A stretch of 64,000 nucleotides of DNA from assembly GCF_902506425.1 (NCBI RefSeq), contig NZ_LR732504.1:124001-188000 (forward strand). The letters are read 5' to 3'. Made by a program: the position numbers and the translations under genes. The stretch comes from Novosphingobium sp. 9U (GTDB taxonomy: Bacteria > Pseudomonadota > Alphaproteobacteria > Sphingomonadales > Sphingomonadaceae). A model generated the notes under the pieces. It was given only the letters and a program-made list of their open reading frames with translations. It made no database searches and was not told where the DNA came from. This document shows positions 36,973 to 45,989 of this stretch, in pieces (position 1 is the first letter of the stretch; each line of letters begins with the position of its first letter).

Positions 36973-37547
36973 AACGCCTTGCCGTCTATTGCGGCTCCGC
37001 CACGCCCGCCGACCCGCGCTACGTCCAGTTGGCCAGCGACGTCGGCACTGCCTTGGCCAAGCAAGGCATCGGCGTCGTCTACGGCGGCGGCAAGCTGGGG
37101 TTGATGGGCGCGGTTGCCGGCTCCGCGATGCTGGCAGGCGGCGAAGTGATCGGCGTCATTCCGCAGGCTCTGGTGCGCGGCGAAGTAGCCAACTACGATT
37201 GCGAACTCACCATCGTCGCCGACATGCACGAGCGCAAGGCCGCCTTCACACGCCTGTCCGACGGCTTCCTGGTGCTGCCCGGCGGCGTCGGCACCATGGA
37301 CGAGCTGTGGGAAGCGGTCAGCTGGGCGCAGCTGGGCTATCACCACAAGCCCGTGGGCGTGCTCAACGCCTTCGGCTTCTACGACGGGCTGCTCGCCTTC
37401 AACCGGCACATGGCCGAAGTCGGCTTCGTCCGTCCAGCACACCAGGGCATCCTCCTGGCCGACACCGAACTCAATCCGCTGCTCGAACGCATGCGCGACC
37501 ACCAGCCGCCGCAGACGATCACGACGATGGACCCTGCCACCTTGTGA
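36969..37547 (+). CDS. LOG-family / TIGR00730 Rossmann-fold protein within the crt operon
   Basis: 192 aa from GTG 36969. The LOG signature PGGVGTMDELWE is near residue 100, with AVYCGSA at the N terminus, GGGKLGLMGAVA near residue 39 and H-E-R-K upstream of the active site. LOG proteins release free bases from nucleoside 5'-monophosphates, and some make cytokinins. It is joined by GTGA overlaps to crtI before it and crtB after it, so it is translated with the carotenoid enzymes. A link with carotenoid synthesis is not established; it may be a co-regulated housekeeping nucleosidase. Confidence 0.88.
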   Translation: MKRLAVYCGSATPADPRYVQLASDVGTALAKQGIGVVYGGGKLGLMGAVAGSAMLAGGEVIGVIPQALVRGEVANYDCELTIVADMHERKAAFTRLSDGFLVLPGGVGTMDELWEAVSWAQLGYHHKPVGVLNAFGFYDGLLAFNRHMAEVGFVRPAHQGILLADTELNPLLERMRDHQPPQTITTMDPATL

Positions 37548-38497
37548 CCGGACCATCGCGCGAGGACCTGGTCGAGGCCGCGCGCCAGTCGATCCGCAAG
37601 GGCTCGGCCAGTTTCCGCGCCGCCAGCCGCCTGTTCGACAGGACCACGCGCGAGCGGGTGTGGATGCTCTACGCCTGGTGCCGCGCGTGCGACGACCTGG
37701 CCGACGACCAGGACCACGGAGGTGCCCTGGGCCCGCAGCTCAACCCCGAAGCGCGGCTCGCCACCATCCGCACCCTGACCGAACTCGCGTTCGCCGGCGA
37801 GCAGACGGGCAACCCCGCGTTCGACGCGCTCGGCCAGCTTGCGCGCGAAGTGCCGCTGACCCGCGCCATGGCCGACGACGTGATCGCCGGCTTCGCACTC
37901 GACGCCGCCGACTGGCGCCCGCGGTCGGAGACCGACATGCTGCGCTACTGCTACCATGTCGCCGGCGCGGTGGGTGTGATGATGGCCTGCGTCATGGGCG
38001 TGCCCGAAGGCGACGAGGACACGCTGGACCGTGCCTGCGACCTCGGCCTGGCGTTCCAGCTCAACAACATCGTGCGCGACGTGCTGGAGGACGACGCCGC
38101 CGACCGCCGCTACCTGCCGGTCGAATGGACGGTCGAGGAAGACGTGCCGATGGGCGAGCTGACCAAGCCGCACTATCGCGCCCAGCTGGTCCGCATCGTC
38201 GCGCGTACGTGCGATCTGGCCGGCCAGTACGAGGCTTCCGCAAGGGTCGGCGCCGCGCGCCTGCGGTTCCGCCAGCGTTGGGCGATCCTGGCGGCCGCCA
38301 ACATCTACGGCGCGATCGGGCGCAAGGTGGTGGAGCGCGGCGCCCACGCCTGGGACCATCGCGTGCGCACCTCCAAAAGCGAAAAGCTGAAGCTGGTCGC
38401 GGCCGCCGGGTGGGAGGCGCTGCGCGCCCCGCCGGTCGCGGCGAGAGGGCCGAAGCCGTCGCGGCGCGAGTTGGCTGACCTGGCGCGGGGCGGCTGA
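37544..38497 (+). CDS. crtB: Phytoene synthase CrtB
   Basis: Condenses two geranylgeranyl diphosphates into phytoene. 317 aa from GTG 37544, overlapping the LOG stop. The two Asp-rich motifs are present: AWCRACDDLADDQD near residues 42-55 and LNNIVRDVLEDDAADRRYLP near residue 170. RYCYHVAGAVGVMMACVMG marks the squalene/phytoene-synthase fold. Last gene of the crtY-crtI-LOG-crtB operon. Confidence 0.95.
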   Translation: MTGPSREDLVEAARQSIRKGSASFRAASRLFDRTTRERVWMLYAWCRACDDLADDQDHGGALGPQLNPEARLATIRTLTELAFAGEQTGNPAFDALGQLAREVPLTRAMADDVIAGFALDAADWRPRSETDMLRYCYHVAGAVGVMMACVMGVPEGDEDTLDRACDLGLAFQLNNIVRDVLEDDAADRRYLPVEWTVEEDVPMGELTKPHYRAQLVRIVARTCDLAGQYEASARVGAARLRFRQRWAILAAANIYGAIGRKVVERGAHAWDHRVRTSKSEKLKLVAAAGWEALRAPPVAARGPKPSRRELADLARGG

Positions 38498-38780
38498 AAG
38501 CACTGCGCTCGTCTCCCCGCCTGCGAGAGGATCAAGGCTTGGCTCGGCAGGAGCGTAGCCGCAGTTGGAGAGGGCTTGTGCACTCTCGAGTGCCGAAGCG
38601 CTAACCGCTTCGCGGCAAGATACGCTACCTTTCCCCGGCGGGAGAGGAGAAGGTCACGCTAGAGCTTCGCTTGATCGCCTTCCCGGGCCGGGGAGGCGAA
38701 TCGTTGCTGCGTCGTTTCCGCCCGCGCAGCCTTCGGCGCAATGCCGCGTTTCCTCTGTCGAGCCAACAAGGAGGCCGCAC

Positions 38781-38927
38781 ATGCTTTTCACGATCGCTGC
38801 CATTCTCGTCGTCCTGTGGCTGCTCGGCTTCGTGGTCTTCCACGTGACAAGTGGTGTGATCCACATCCTGCTCGTGCTGGCGCTGATCGTCGGCCTGGTG
38901 CAGCTGTTCCGCGGCCGGCGAGTCTAG
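38781..38927 (+). CDS. Small membrane protein (Lmo0937 family), 48 aa
   Basis: A very strong ribosome site (AAGGAGG, six bases before the ATG) precedes a 48-residue protein made of two hydrophobic helices (LFTIAAILVVLWLLGFVVF and IHILLVLALIVGLVQLF) with a short GGVIH-like turn and a basic end RGRRV. This pattern matches the Lmo0937 family, common small inner-membrane proteins with no known role, often stress-induced. It stands alone, convergent with the MFS gene. Confidence 0.82.
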   Translation: MLFTIAAILVVLWLLGFVVFHVTSGVIHILLVLALIVGLVQLFRGRRV

Positions 38928-38929
38928 GC

Positions 38930-40180
38930 TTAAGCTGCCGGGCGTGCCGGCGGATTGAGCCGCCGGAACAGCACGCCCCGCTCTGAGTAGAGCACCAGCG
39001 CCAAGGCCAAGACGCCGGCCACAGTCATCGCTGCCAGCAGTGGCCTGGCCGTGCCGTCGTAAGCCTGGCCGATCAGCGTGCCGAGCACGGCGCCGAAAAG
39101 CAGCCGCACGAACGCCATGACCGAAGCCGCCGCGCCAGCCGTGCGCGCGAACGGTTGAAGCGCGATGGAAGCGAAGTTCGAGCCGATGAACGACATCATG
39201 CACATGCTGATGGTCATCAAGGGCACGAACACCCATAGGCTCTCGCCCAACACTGCGCAGGTCAGGTGTACGCCGGCGACCACGATATAGGTGATCGCCG
39301 CGGCGTGGCTGACCCGCCGCGCGCCGAACCGCTCGACGATGCGCGAATTGACGAAGTTGGTGCCCGACATGACCAGAGCCATGCCGCCGAATATCGCGGG
39401 AAAGAACACACCCGCGCCGAAGTGCTCGGCCACCAGCTGCTGCGAGCTGTTGATGTAGCCGAACAGCGCGCCTTGCACGAATGAGGCGCCCAGGAAGTAC
39501 CCCAGCGCAGCTCGGCAGCGCAGCGCCTCCCACATATTCGCCAGGATCGTGCGCGGGGCGATCGCCTGGCGGTAATCGGGGTGCAGCGTCTCGGGCAGGC
39601 GGGCCCAGGCCCAGAACGTCACCCCGGCGGCGAGCAGCGCCATGACGCCGAAGATCCAGCGCCACCCGGCAATCAGCAGGACGGCCTGGCCGATCGTCGG
39701 CGCGAACATCGGCACCACCATGAACGTCATCGAGATCAGCGACTGGATGCGCGCCATGCGATCGCCCGAGAACTGGTCGCGGATGATCGCCATCGGCATC
39801 ACCATCATGCCCGCGGTGCAAAGGCCCAGCATCGCGCGCAGCGCCAGCAGCGCCGAGAAGTCGGTGACGAGCGCCGAGGCCAGCGAGATCGCCATGTAGA
39901 GGCCCAGGCACGTGAGCACCACTGGCCGGCGCCCGAAGCGGTCGCCCAGGGCGCCGGGGAACAGCGAACCCAGTCCGCTGCAGATGAGGAATATGCCGAC
40001 CGCCAGCTGCCGCTCGTTCGGGTCCGTCACGCCCAGATCGTGCGAGATGGTGCCGAGCGCGGGCAGCATGACGTCGATCGCCAGCGCCTGCAACGCCTGG
40101 ATCGCCGCCATCAGGGCGACGAACTCCGTCTCGCGCAACGGCGATTTCTGGGCCTGGGGGAGTCGCATGCGAGCGCTCAT
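38930..40180 (-). CDS. Bcr/CflA-type MFS drug-efflux transporter
   Basis: 416 aa, about twelve hydrophobic segments. The Bcr/CflA signature is clear: an N-terminal LQALAIDVMLPALGTISHDLGV, then LGSLFPGALGDRFGRRPVVL (the D-R-x-G-R-R-P loop). Bcr/CflA pumps export bicyclomycin, chloramphenicol and other compounds by proton antiport. Start at ATG 40180 or 40168 cannot be decided; neither has a strong ribosome site. It ends two bases past the small membrane-protein gene, convergent. Confidence 0.9.
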   Translation of the reverse strand: MSARMRLPQAQKSPLRETEFVALMAAIQALQALAIDVMLPALGTISHDLGVTDPNERQLAVGIFLICSGLGSLFPGALGDRFGRRPVVLTCLGLYMAISLASALVTDFSALLALRAMLGLCTAGMMVMPMAIIRDQFSGDRMARIQSLISMTFMVVPMFAPTIGQAVLLIAGWRWIFGVMALLAAGVTFWAWARLPETLHPDYRQAIAPRTILANMWEALRCRAALGYFLGASFVQGALFGYINSSQQLVAEHFGAGVFFPAIFGGMALVMSGTNFVNSRIVERFGARRVSHAAAITYIVVAGVHLTCAVLGESLWVFVPLMTISMCMMSFIGSNFASIALQPFARTAGAAASVMAFVRLLFGAVLGTLIGQAYDGTARPLLAAMTVAGVLALALVLYSERGVLFRRLNPPARPAA

Positions 40181-40233
40181 GGCGCATGCGCGCGGCGGTT
40201 GCCAGCGCAAGCGATGGCCGCGTCGGAATAATC

Positions 40234-40395
40234 TGTCCTCCCCGATGCGGGGAGGGGGACCATGCGAAGCATGGTGGAGGGAACTCGCGTCCTTCCGCTG
40301 CGGTGCTGGTGCGAGCTGAGGAGGTGGTGAGATGCGGAGAGTCCCCTCCACCACCAGCTGTGCTGGCGGTCCCCCTCCTCGTGCCGGGGAGGACA
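40234..40395. repeat. Large inverted repeat, family B, two hairpin-rich arms
   Basis: The left arm (about 40234-40281, TGTCCTCCCC...GGGGAGGGGGACC...GGTGGAGGG) and the right arm (about 40343-40395) are inverted copies of each other, each with inner stems. The right arm equals the half-copy at 27015-27072. The inner part (40282-40342) holds no gene. It sits between the divergent MFS and dinB genes. The form is that of a REP/MITE-like element. Confidence 0.72.
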
Positions 40396-40424
40396 AGCAT
40401 CGCTCGCCTAGCTATGATGGCTGC

Positions 40425-41537
40425 ATGGAGCAGGCCGAAGATGATCCGCAGGACGAAGTCGGTCTGCGCAAGATCATCCACGTCGACATGGACGCCTTCT
40501 ACGCCAGCGTCGAACAGCGCGACGATCCCTCACTGCGCGGCAAGCCGCTCGCAGTCGGCGGCTCCTCGGGGCGCGGGGTGGTGGCGGCGGCGAGCTACGA
40601 GGCGCGCAAGTTCGGGGTGCGCTCGGCGATGCCTTCGGCGCGCGCCGTGCGGCTGTGCCCCGACTTGCTGTTCCGCAAGCCGCGCTTCGACGTCTACAAG
40701 CAGGTGAGCGACCAGATCCGCGCGATCTTCCTGGACTACACGCCGCATGTCGAGCCGCTCTCGCTCGACGAAGCCTATCTCGACGTGACTGCGGATCTGA
40801 AAGGCATCGGCTCGGCAACTGCGATCGCCAGGGAGATCCGGCGGCGGATCAAGGAGGACACGCAGCTGACGGCCAGCGCCGGCGTGTCGTACAACAAGTT
40901 CCTCGCCAAGCTCGCCAGCGACCAGAACAAGCCCGACGGACTGTGCGTCATCCGCCCTGGCGAAGGCGCAGCGTTCGTGGCCGGGCTGCCCGTCAGCCGG
41001 TTCCACGGCGTCGGTCCGCGCGGGGCGGAGAAGCTGGCGACGCTCGGCATCCAGACCGGCGCGGACCTCGCCGGTCGCGACCTGCCGTTCCTGCGCGCGC
41101 ACTTCGGCAGCTTCGCCGAGTACCTGTTCCGCGCCGCGCGGGGCATCGACTTGCGCGCTGTGCGCGCCAATCGGGAGCGCAAGTCGGTCGGCGGCGAGCG
41201 TACGTTCTTCGACAACATCGAGGATCCGGACAAACTGCGCGAGACGATGGACCAGATCGTCGACATCGTATGGGAACGGATCGAGCGCTCGGGCGCCACT
41301 GGCCGCACGGTAACGCTGAAGCTGCGCTATGCAGACTTCCGCACCCTCACCCGCGCCCGCTCGGTCACGCCGCGCGTTGCCGACAAGGCGATGTTCGCGC
41401 GCCTCGGCCATGGTCTGCTGGAGGAACTGATGCCGCTGCCTCAACCGGTGCGGCTGATGGGCCTGACGCTCTCATCCCTGGAACGCGAGCCGCGTGAGGG
41501 CGGCAAGCCTAAGGACGGTCAGCTCTCGCTGTTGTAG
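40425..41537 (+). CDS. dinB: DNA polymerase IV (Y-family)
   Basis: Error-prone translesion polymerase. 370 aa from ATG 40425. Catalytic motifs: IHVDMDAFYASVEQRDDP near residue 18, the YxD-like SLDEAYLDVT with Asp and Glu near residue 118, and VSYNKFLAKLASDQNKPDG. The helix-hairpin-helix GVGPRGAEKLATLGI and the little-finger domain follow, and the protein ends QLSLL, which matches the beta-clamp-binding consensus. The 3' end overlaps the convergent NUDIX gene by 19 bases. No LexA-type box was found by eye. Confidence 0.94.
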   Translation: MEQAEDDPQDEVGLRKIIHVDMDAFYASVEQRDDPSLRGKPLAVGGSSGRGVVAAASYEARKFGVRSAMPSARAVRLCPDLLFRKPRFDVYKQVSDQIRAIFLDYTPHVEPLSLDEAYLDVTADLKGIGSATAIAREIRRRIKEDTQLTASAGVSYNKFLAKLASDQNKPDGLCVIRPGEGAAFVAGLPVSRFHGVGPRGAEKLATLGIQTGADLAGRDLPFLRAHFGSFAEYLFRAARGIDLRAVRANRERKSVGGERTFFDNIEDPDKLRETMDQIVDIVWERIERSGATGRTVTLKLRYADFRTLTRARSVTPRVADKAMFARLGHGLLEELMPLPQPVRLMGLTLSSLEREPREGGKPKDGQLSLL

Positions 41538-42013
41538 GCCGCGATCCAGCCGGCAAGCCCGTCGGCGATGTGGCGCGAGGCATCCGGCGGCAGCGCGTCG
41601 GGTACGAACCAAGCGGCCTCGTCGACCTCGCGGTGATCGGGCTGCAGCATGCCCGAGGCGTGGCCGACCACGACATGCACCACGTTGTAGGCGCCCATAG
41701 GCCGCTCCAGCAGCTGCGCCACCTTGCGCGCGCCGGAGAGGATGCAGCCCGTCTCTTCGGCCAGTTCGCGCACTGCCGTGGCGACCGGGTCCTCGCGCCG
41801 GCCGACGCTGCCGCCGGGCGTAACCCACTGGCTGGAGCCATAGGACTGCCGGATCAGCAGCACGCGGCCCTGGTCATCCAGTGCGACAATCCGGCAGCCG
41901 TGAACGGTCGGCTTGAACGTGCGCCACCAGGTCGAGCGCGCCCAGTAGGCCAGGCGATAAAGCCGGCGGTGGAGCGGGGCGGGGATGAGAGTAGTGAGAT
42001 CGCTTACCGGCAT
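41519..42013 (-). CDS. NUDIX hydrolase
   Basis: 164 aa. The Nudix box is complete: GGSVGRREDPVATAVRELAEETG near residues 67-90, G-x5-E-x7-REUxEExGU. Substrate is unknown; the preceding IRQSYGSSQWVTP resembles MutT-like and ADP-ribose-like branches. The N terminus is basic and may bind nucleic acid or membrane (RRLYRLAYWARSTWWRTFK). It is convergent with dinB and lies downstream of dps on the same strand. Confidence 0.86.
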   Translation of the reverse strand: MPVSDLTTLIPAPLHRRLYRLAYWARSTWWRTFKPTVHGCRIVALDDQGRVLLIRQSYGSSQWVTPGGSVGRREDPVATAVRELAEETGCILSGARKVAQLLERPMGAYNVVHVVVGHASGMLQPDHREVDEAAWFVPDALPPDASRHIADGLAGWIAAYNSES

Positions 42014-42030
42014 CGTCTTGTGGCGCCCTG

Positions 42031-42064
42031 CCCCTCCGCCACCGCCGCGGCGGCGGTGGAGGGG
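42031..42064. repeat. GC-rich hairpin between dps and the NUDIX gene
   Basis: CCCCTCCGCCACCGCCG is followed directly by CGGCGGCGGTGGAGGGG, giving arms of about 17 bases with a few mismatches and almost no loop. It sits just after the dps stop codon on the minus strand and may act as a terminator or RNA-stability hairpin. It shares the CCCCTCC/GGAGGGG edge of family B. Confidence 0.55.
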
Positions 42065-42071
42065 CGAAGCG

Positions 42072-42524
42072 TTACGCCAAAATCTCGCGCAGGAACCAGG
42101 CGCGCTGTTCGGCCTGGTCGGTCCAGTCGTCGGCGATGCCGCTTGTGGCGTTGTCGCCGGCCTCTTCCGCCGCCGCCTTCACCTCGCGGATGCGCGCGAT
42201 GTAGGTGTCGTTGTCGTCGGCCAGTTCCTTGACCATCGCCATCGCGTCGAGGCTGGTGTCGTCCTGCGGCTTGATCTGCGTCTTCTCCGCAATGACGCTG
42301 GGGCTGGTCAGCGTGGTGCCGCCCTGCTTGCGCACGCGCTCGGCGACCAAGTCGGTCAACGCGAAGATCTCGGTGGCCTGCGTATCGAACAGCAGGTGCA
42401 GGTCGTGGAACTGGCGGCCGCGCACGTGCCAGTGGAAGTTCTTGGTCTTGATGTAGAGCGCGAACGTGTCGGCGAGCAGGCCGTTGAGGCTGTCGATCAG
42501 CGCGGCCTTGGCGTTGTTGGTCAT
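42072..42524 (-). CDS. dps: Dps family ferritin-like DNA-protection protein
   Basis: 150 aa from ATG 42524 with GGAGGA six bases upstream. The inter-subunit ferroxidase site is seen: FHWHVRGRQFHDLHLLFDTQATEIFALTDLVAERVRKQGG carries the His, Asp and Glu ligands (landmark near residues 30-70). A 12-mer iron-storing shell that protects DNA from Fenton chemistry is expected; the short N terminus (TNNAKAAL) gives little DNA-binding charge. Confidence 0.92.
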   Translation of the reverse strand: MTNNAKAALIDSLNGLLADTFALYIKTKNFHWHVRGRQFHDLHLLFDTQATEIFALTDLVAERVRKQGGTTLTSPSVIAEKTQIKPQDDTSLDAMAMVKELADDNDTYIARIREVKAAAEEAGDNATSGIADDWTDQAEQRAWFLREILA

Positions 42525-42595
42525 CGTGCGTCCTCCATGGTGGCGATATGATGCATAACGGCGATCAGAGGCATCCGTCGTCACGGTTTTGACGA

Positions 42596-43153
42596 TTACA
42601 GTATTCCTCGGACGCGCAGGAACATGGTGACGGCGATGAGGAACAACAATCCTCCCACCACTCTGCGCGCGATGCGGATGCCCGGTGAGGCGAGCGCCCT
42701 CGGCAAGGCCCAGGCGCTGCCGACCAGCAGCAGCCCGGCCAATCCTCCGCCCAAGCCCGCCGCGATCGGCGCGCCCATGCCGATCGCCAGGCCGAACAGA
42801 GTGAAGCGCGCCGCATCCGTGACCTGGTGCGCCAGCAGGACGATGCCCAGCGCGCCCAGCGAATGCGTCGGCTCCTTGGGGTCCAGGCGCGGCGAGAGGA
42901 TCAGCGACTCCAGTCCTGCGAGAGCCAGCGCGATAGCCACGAGGATCGGCCTGGCCGGCAGCGGCAGGGTGACAAGGACCTGGCCCGCGGCGTAGGCGGC
43001 AAAGGCGCTCGTCGCTGCGACCACGGTCAGCCCGGTCGCCAGCACGCCGAAGCGCTGGCCGTGCGCACGGGTCAGCGCCGCGATCGTCACCTGGTCGCGC
43101 GCAGCGATCCCGGACAGCAGCACCGCCACGAACGTAAGATAGAATGCCCCCAT
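42596..43153 (-). CDS. Hypothetical six-helix membrane protein (weakly GDT1-like)
   Basis: 185 aa from ATG 43153. About six hydrophobic segments arranged as two halves, each beginning with a charged helix: LLSGIAARDQVTIAALT near residue 12 and LLAHQVTDAARFTLFG near residue 105. This internal repeat recalls the GDT1/TMEM165 (UPF0016) family, but the E-x-G-D-(K/R) motifs of that family are not intact, so the likeness may be only structural. Starts further upstream (43213, 43168) are possible. Confidence 0.5.
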   Translation of the reverse strand: MGAFYLTFVAVLLSGIAARDQVTIAALTRAHGQRFGVLATGLTVVAATSAFAAYAAGQVLVTLPLPARPILVAIALALAGLESLILSPRLDPKEPTHSLGALGIVLLAHQVTDAARFTLFGLAIGMGAPIAAGLGGGLAGLLLVGSAWALPRALASPGIRIARRVVGGLLFLIAVTMFLRVRGIL

Positions 43154-43220
43154 GTCGCCGCCCAGCATGGCCGCTCGGGCTCGGCAATTCAACGCTGCTC
43201 GCGGAATCAACATAGCTTAA

Positions 43221-43245
43221 GGAACTGGCGCGCCCCCGGGCCGTT
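43221..43245 (+). promoter_or_regulatory. EcfG (general stress sigma) promoter for the trehalose operon
   Basis: GGAAC at 43221-43225 and CGTT at 43242-43245 with exactly 16 bases between them match the alphaproteobacterial general-stress promoter (GGAAC-N16/17-CGTT). It lies 75 bases before the otsB ATG. Trehalose genes are common EcfG targets, so both sequence and context agree. Confidence 0.85.
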
Positions 43246-43319
43246 CGAACGCGGGTAAGCGGGGTGCGCGTGCCGCAAGGGCTTGGCCCTGCCCTCCAGC
43301 AATGCCACACGGAAAGGCC

Positions 43320-44096
43320 ATGACGATCGCGATTTTCCCCGAGTTGCCTGCGTCCCGCGAGCACGCCCCCCTGCCCGCGCCGCCGCAGTTGGGCGCGGGT
43401 GCGGGTCTGGCGCTGTTCCTCGACTTCGACGGCACGCTGGTGGAAATCGCCGACCATCCACAAGGCGTCGTGGTCGCGCCCGAACTCCCCGAAGCACTCG
43501 CGGCCCTGTCCCAGCGGCTGGAAGGCCGATTGGCGATCGTCAGCGGCCGCGCGCTGGCAACGCTCGACCGTTTGCTCGATCATGCGCCGGTCGCCATGGC
43601 AGGCTCCCATGGTGGCGAGTTCCGCCCGGTCGGCGCCTCGCAGGTCGAGCCGCTGGCCGATCCCCTGCCCAAGCCGGTATGCCAGGCGCTCGATACCTTC
43701 GCGCAGGAGAACGGCGGCCTGGTGTTCGAGGCGAAGCCCTTCAGTGCCGCCGTCCACTATCGCGACCGGCCCGAGATCGGCGAGGCGCTTCACGATTTCG
43801 CCGCTGCACTGGCTGCCGACAACGGCTTGAAGATCAAGCACGGCAAGATGGTGGTCGAGCTCAGCATGCCTGGCTCGGATAAGGGCAATGCCGTCAACCG
43901 CTTCATGGAACTGCCGCCGTTCGCCGGCACCCGGCCGCTTTTCGTGGGCGACGACGTGACGGACGAGGACGCCTTTGGTGCCGTGCGCCGCTTCGACGGC
44001 GGCGGCATCCTGGTCGGCCCCATGCGGCAGACCGCGGCGCTGTGGCGTCTGGACAATGTCGCCGCGGTTCATCGCTGGTTGGAGGAACAAGCTTGA
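43320..44096 (+). CDS. otsB: Trehalose-6-phosphate phosphatase OtsB
   Basis: 258 aa from ATG 43320 with GGAAAGG just upstream; an earlier ATG at 43302 is possible. HAD motif I is FLDFDGTLVEIADHP near residue 33, the cap domain follows, motif III is LKIKHGKMVVEL and motif IV is FVGDDVTDEDAFGAV. It dephosphorylates trehalose-6-phosphate made by OtsA two genes downstream. First gene behind the EcfG promoter; its stop overlaps the next start (TTGA). Confidence 0.93.
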   Translation: MTIAIFPELPASREHAPLPAPPQLGAGAGLALFLDFDGTLVEIADHPQGVVVAPELPEALAALSQRLEGRLAIVSGRALATLDRLLDHAPVAMAGSHGGEFRPVGASQVEPLADPLPKPVCQALDTFAQENGGLVFEAKPFSAAVHYRDRPEIGEALHDFAAALAADNGLKIKHGKMVVELSMPGSDKGNAVNRFMELPPFAGTRPLFVGDDVTDEDAFGAVRRFDGGGILVGPMRQTAALWRLDNVAAVHRWLEEQA

Positions 44097-45934
44097 GCAC
44101 TGCAAACGCCCCGACTTCTGCGACGACTTTGGCCACGCCTTCATCCTCGCCCTCCTCGCTGGAGCTTTGGCCGATCGGCAACTGCCAGGTCTCCGGCCTG
44201 ATCGACGCGTCCGGCGCATTGGTCTGGGGCTGCGTGCCCCGCGTCGATGGCGACCCGACGTTCTGCGCCCTCCTGCGCGGCGACGAAGGCCAGGACCTGG
44301 GCACCTGGCGCTTCAGCCTGGAGAACCAAGTCTCGGTCACCCAGGAGTATGTGCGCAACACGCCGATCCTGCGCACCCGGCTGCAGGACGCGAGCGGTGG
44401 CGCGGTCGACGTGTTCGACTTCTGCCCCCGGTTCGAGCGCAACGGACGCATGTACCGCCCGGTCGCCTACGCGCGCGTGGTGCGGCCGGTCACCGGCTCG
44501 CCGCGTATCCAGGTGACGCTGACGCCGATGGACGGCTATGGCGCGCGGCAGGCGCCGATCACCCACGGCTCCAACCACATCCGCTACCTCAACGAGCGGA
44601 ACGCGCTGCGGCTGACCACCAACGCGCCGGTCAGCTACATCCTCGACGAGCGGTACTTCCGCCTGGAAAAGGAACTGGCCTTCTTCCTCGGTCCGGACGA
44701 GCCGTTCAGCGGCGACATCGCCGACCAGCTCGACGCCATGCTGCGCCAGACGCAGAGCTACTGGCAGCTGTGGGTGCGGGGGCTGGCGACGCCGATGGAC
44801 TACCAGGAGGCGGTGATCCGCGCCGCCATCACCCTGAAGCTGTGCCAGCACGAGGAGACCGGCGCGATCGTCGCCGCGCTCACCACCTCGATCCCCGAGG
44901 CGCCTGGCTCGCAGCGCAATTGGGACTATCGCTACTGCTGGATCCGCGACGCCTACTACACGGTGCAGGCGCTAAACCGGCTCGGCGCGCTCGACGTACT
45001 GGAGAAGTACCTCGCGTACTTGCGCAACCTGGTCGACGATTCGCACGAAGGCATCATCCAGCCGCTCTATTCGGTGAGCGGCGCCAAGGAGATCATCGAG
45101 TGGGAGGCCGAAGCGCTGCCCGGCTATCGCGGCATGGGCCCCGTACGCGTCGGCAACGCCGCCTACTACCAGATCCAGAACGACTGCTACGGCCAGATCA
45201 TCATCCCTAACATCCAGGCGTTCTCCGACCATCGCCTGCTGCGCATGGGTAACGCCGACGACTTCACCAGCCTGGAGAAAGTGGGCGAACTTGCCTGGAA
45301 GCTGCACGACCAGCCCGATGCGGGCCTGTGGGAGCTGCGCACGCGCACGGCGGTGCACACCTACTCGGTAGTGATGAGCTGGGCCGCGTGCCACCGCCTC
45401 GCCAACGCGGCCGAAGTGCTGGGCCTCGCCGATCGCGAGAAGCTCTGGCGCGAGCGCGCCGACACGGTGCGCGAGCACATCGAGGCTGAGGCCTGGTACA
45501 AGGAGGGGGGGCACTACGCCGCCAGCTTCGGCGGGCAGGAGCTTGATGCCAGCCTGCTGCAGATGGTCGAGCTAGGCTATGTCGACGCCACCGATCCGCG
45601 CTTCCAGGCCACGCTGCGCACGGTTGAAAAGGTCCTGCGCCGCGGCGAGCACATGCTGCGCTACGCCAACGAGGACGATTTCGGCCTGCCCGAGACCGCT
45701 TTCAACATCTGCACCTTCTGGCTGATCGAGGCGCTCCACCTCGACGGCCGCAACGAGGAGGCGCGCAATCTGTTCGAGGCGATGCTGGGTCATCGCACCC
45801 AATCGGGCCTCCTGTCCGAGGACATGGACTTCGAGACCAGCGAGCTGTGGGGGAACTTTCCGCAGACTTATTCGCTAGTTGGCATAATCAACTGCGCCGG
45901 GCTGCTCTCGCGGCCATGGCGCGACTGGCGCTAG
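44093..45934 (+). CDS. GH15 glucoamylase/trehalase-family hydrolase
   Basis: 613 aa from TTG 44093, chosen for its TTGA overlap with otsB and a GGAGG ribosome site seven bases upstream. GH15 features: LELWPIGNCQVSGLID at the N-terminal sandwich domain, RNWDYRYCWIRDAYY in the (alpha/alpha)6 barrel and the C-terminal catalytic Glu region EDMDFETSELWGNFPQTYSLVG. No signal peptide, so it is cytoplasmic. GH15 enzymes cleave alpha-glucans or, in some actinobacteria and alphaproteobacteria, trehalose. Placed between otsB and otsA, it may recycle trehalose or feed glucose from glycogen. Confidence 0.9.
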   Translation: MSTANAPTSATTLATPSSSPSSLELWPIGNCQVSGLIDASGALVWGCVPRVDGDPTFCALLRGDEGQDLGTWRFSLENQVSVTQEYVRNTPILRTRLQDASGGAVDVFDFCPRFERNGRMYRPVAYARVVRPVTGSPRIQVTLTPMDGYGARQAPITHGSNHIRYLNERNALRLTTNAPVSYILDERYFRLEKELAFFLGPDEPFSGDIADQLDAMLRQTQSYWQLWVRGLATPMDYQEAVIRAAITLKLCQHEETGAIVAALTTSIPEAPGSQRNWDYRYCWIRDAYYTVQALNRLGALDVLEKYLAYLRNLVDDSHEGIIQPLYSVSGAKEIIEWEAEALPGYRGMGPVRVGNAAYYQIQNDCYGQIIIPNIQAFSDHRLLRMGNADDFTSLEKVGELAWKLHDQPDAGLWELRTRTAVHTYSVVMSWAACHRLANAAEVLGLADREKLWRERADTVREHIEAEAWYKEGGHYAASFGGQELDASLLQMVELGYVDATDPRFQATLRTVEKVLRRGEHMLRYANEDDFGLPETAFNICTFWLIEALHLDGRNEEARNLFEAMLGHRTQSGLLSEDMDFETSELWGNFPQTYSLVGIINCAGLLSRPWRDWR

Positions 45935-45989
45935 GAGCCTCGCTCCAGCGCACCCATTTGCCCGGTGATCGCCGTCATAAGGGGCTGGA

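Noticed and set aside
40181..40424. Small coding frames within the family B repeat
   Set aside because: They follow the repeat arms and change frame between copies; the region is explained by the inverted repeat.
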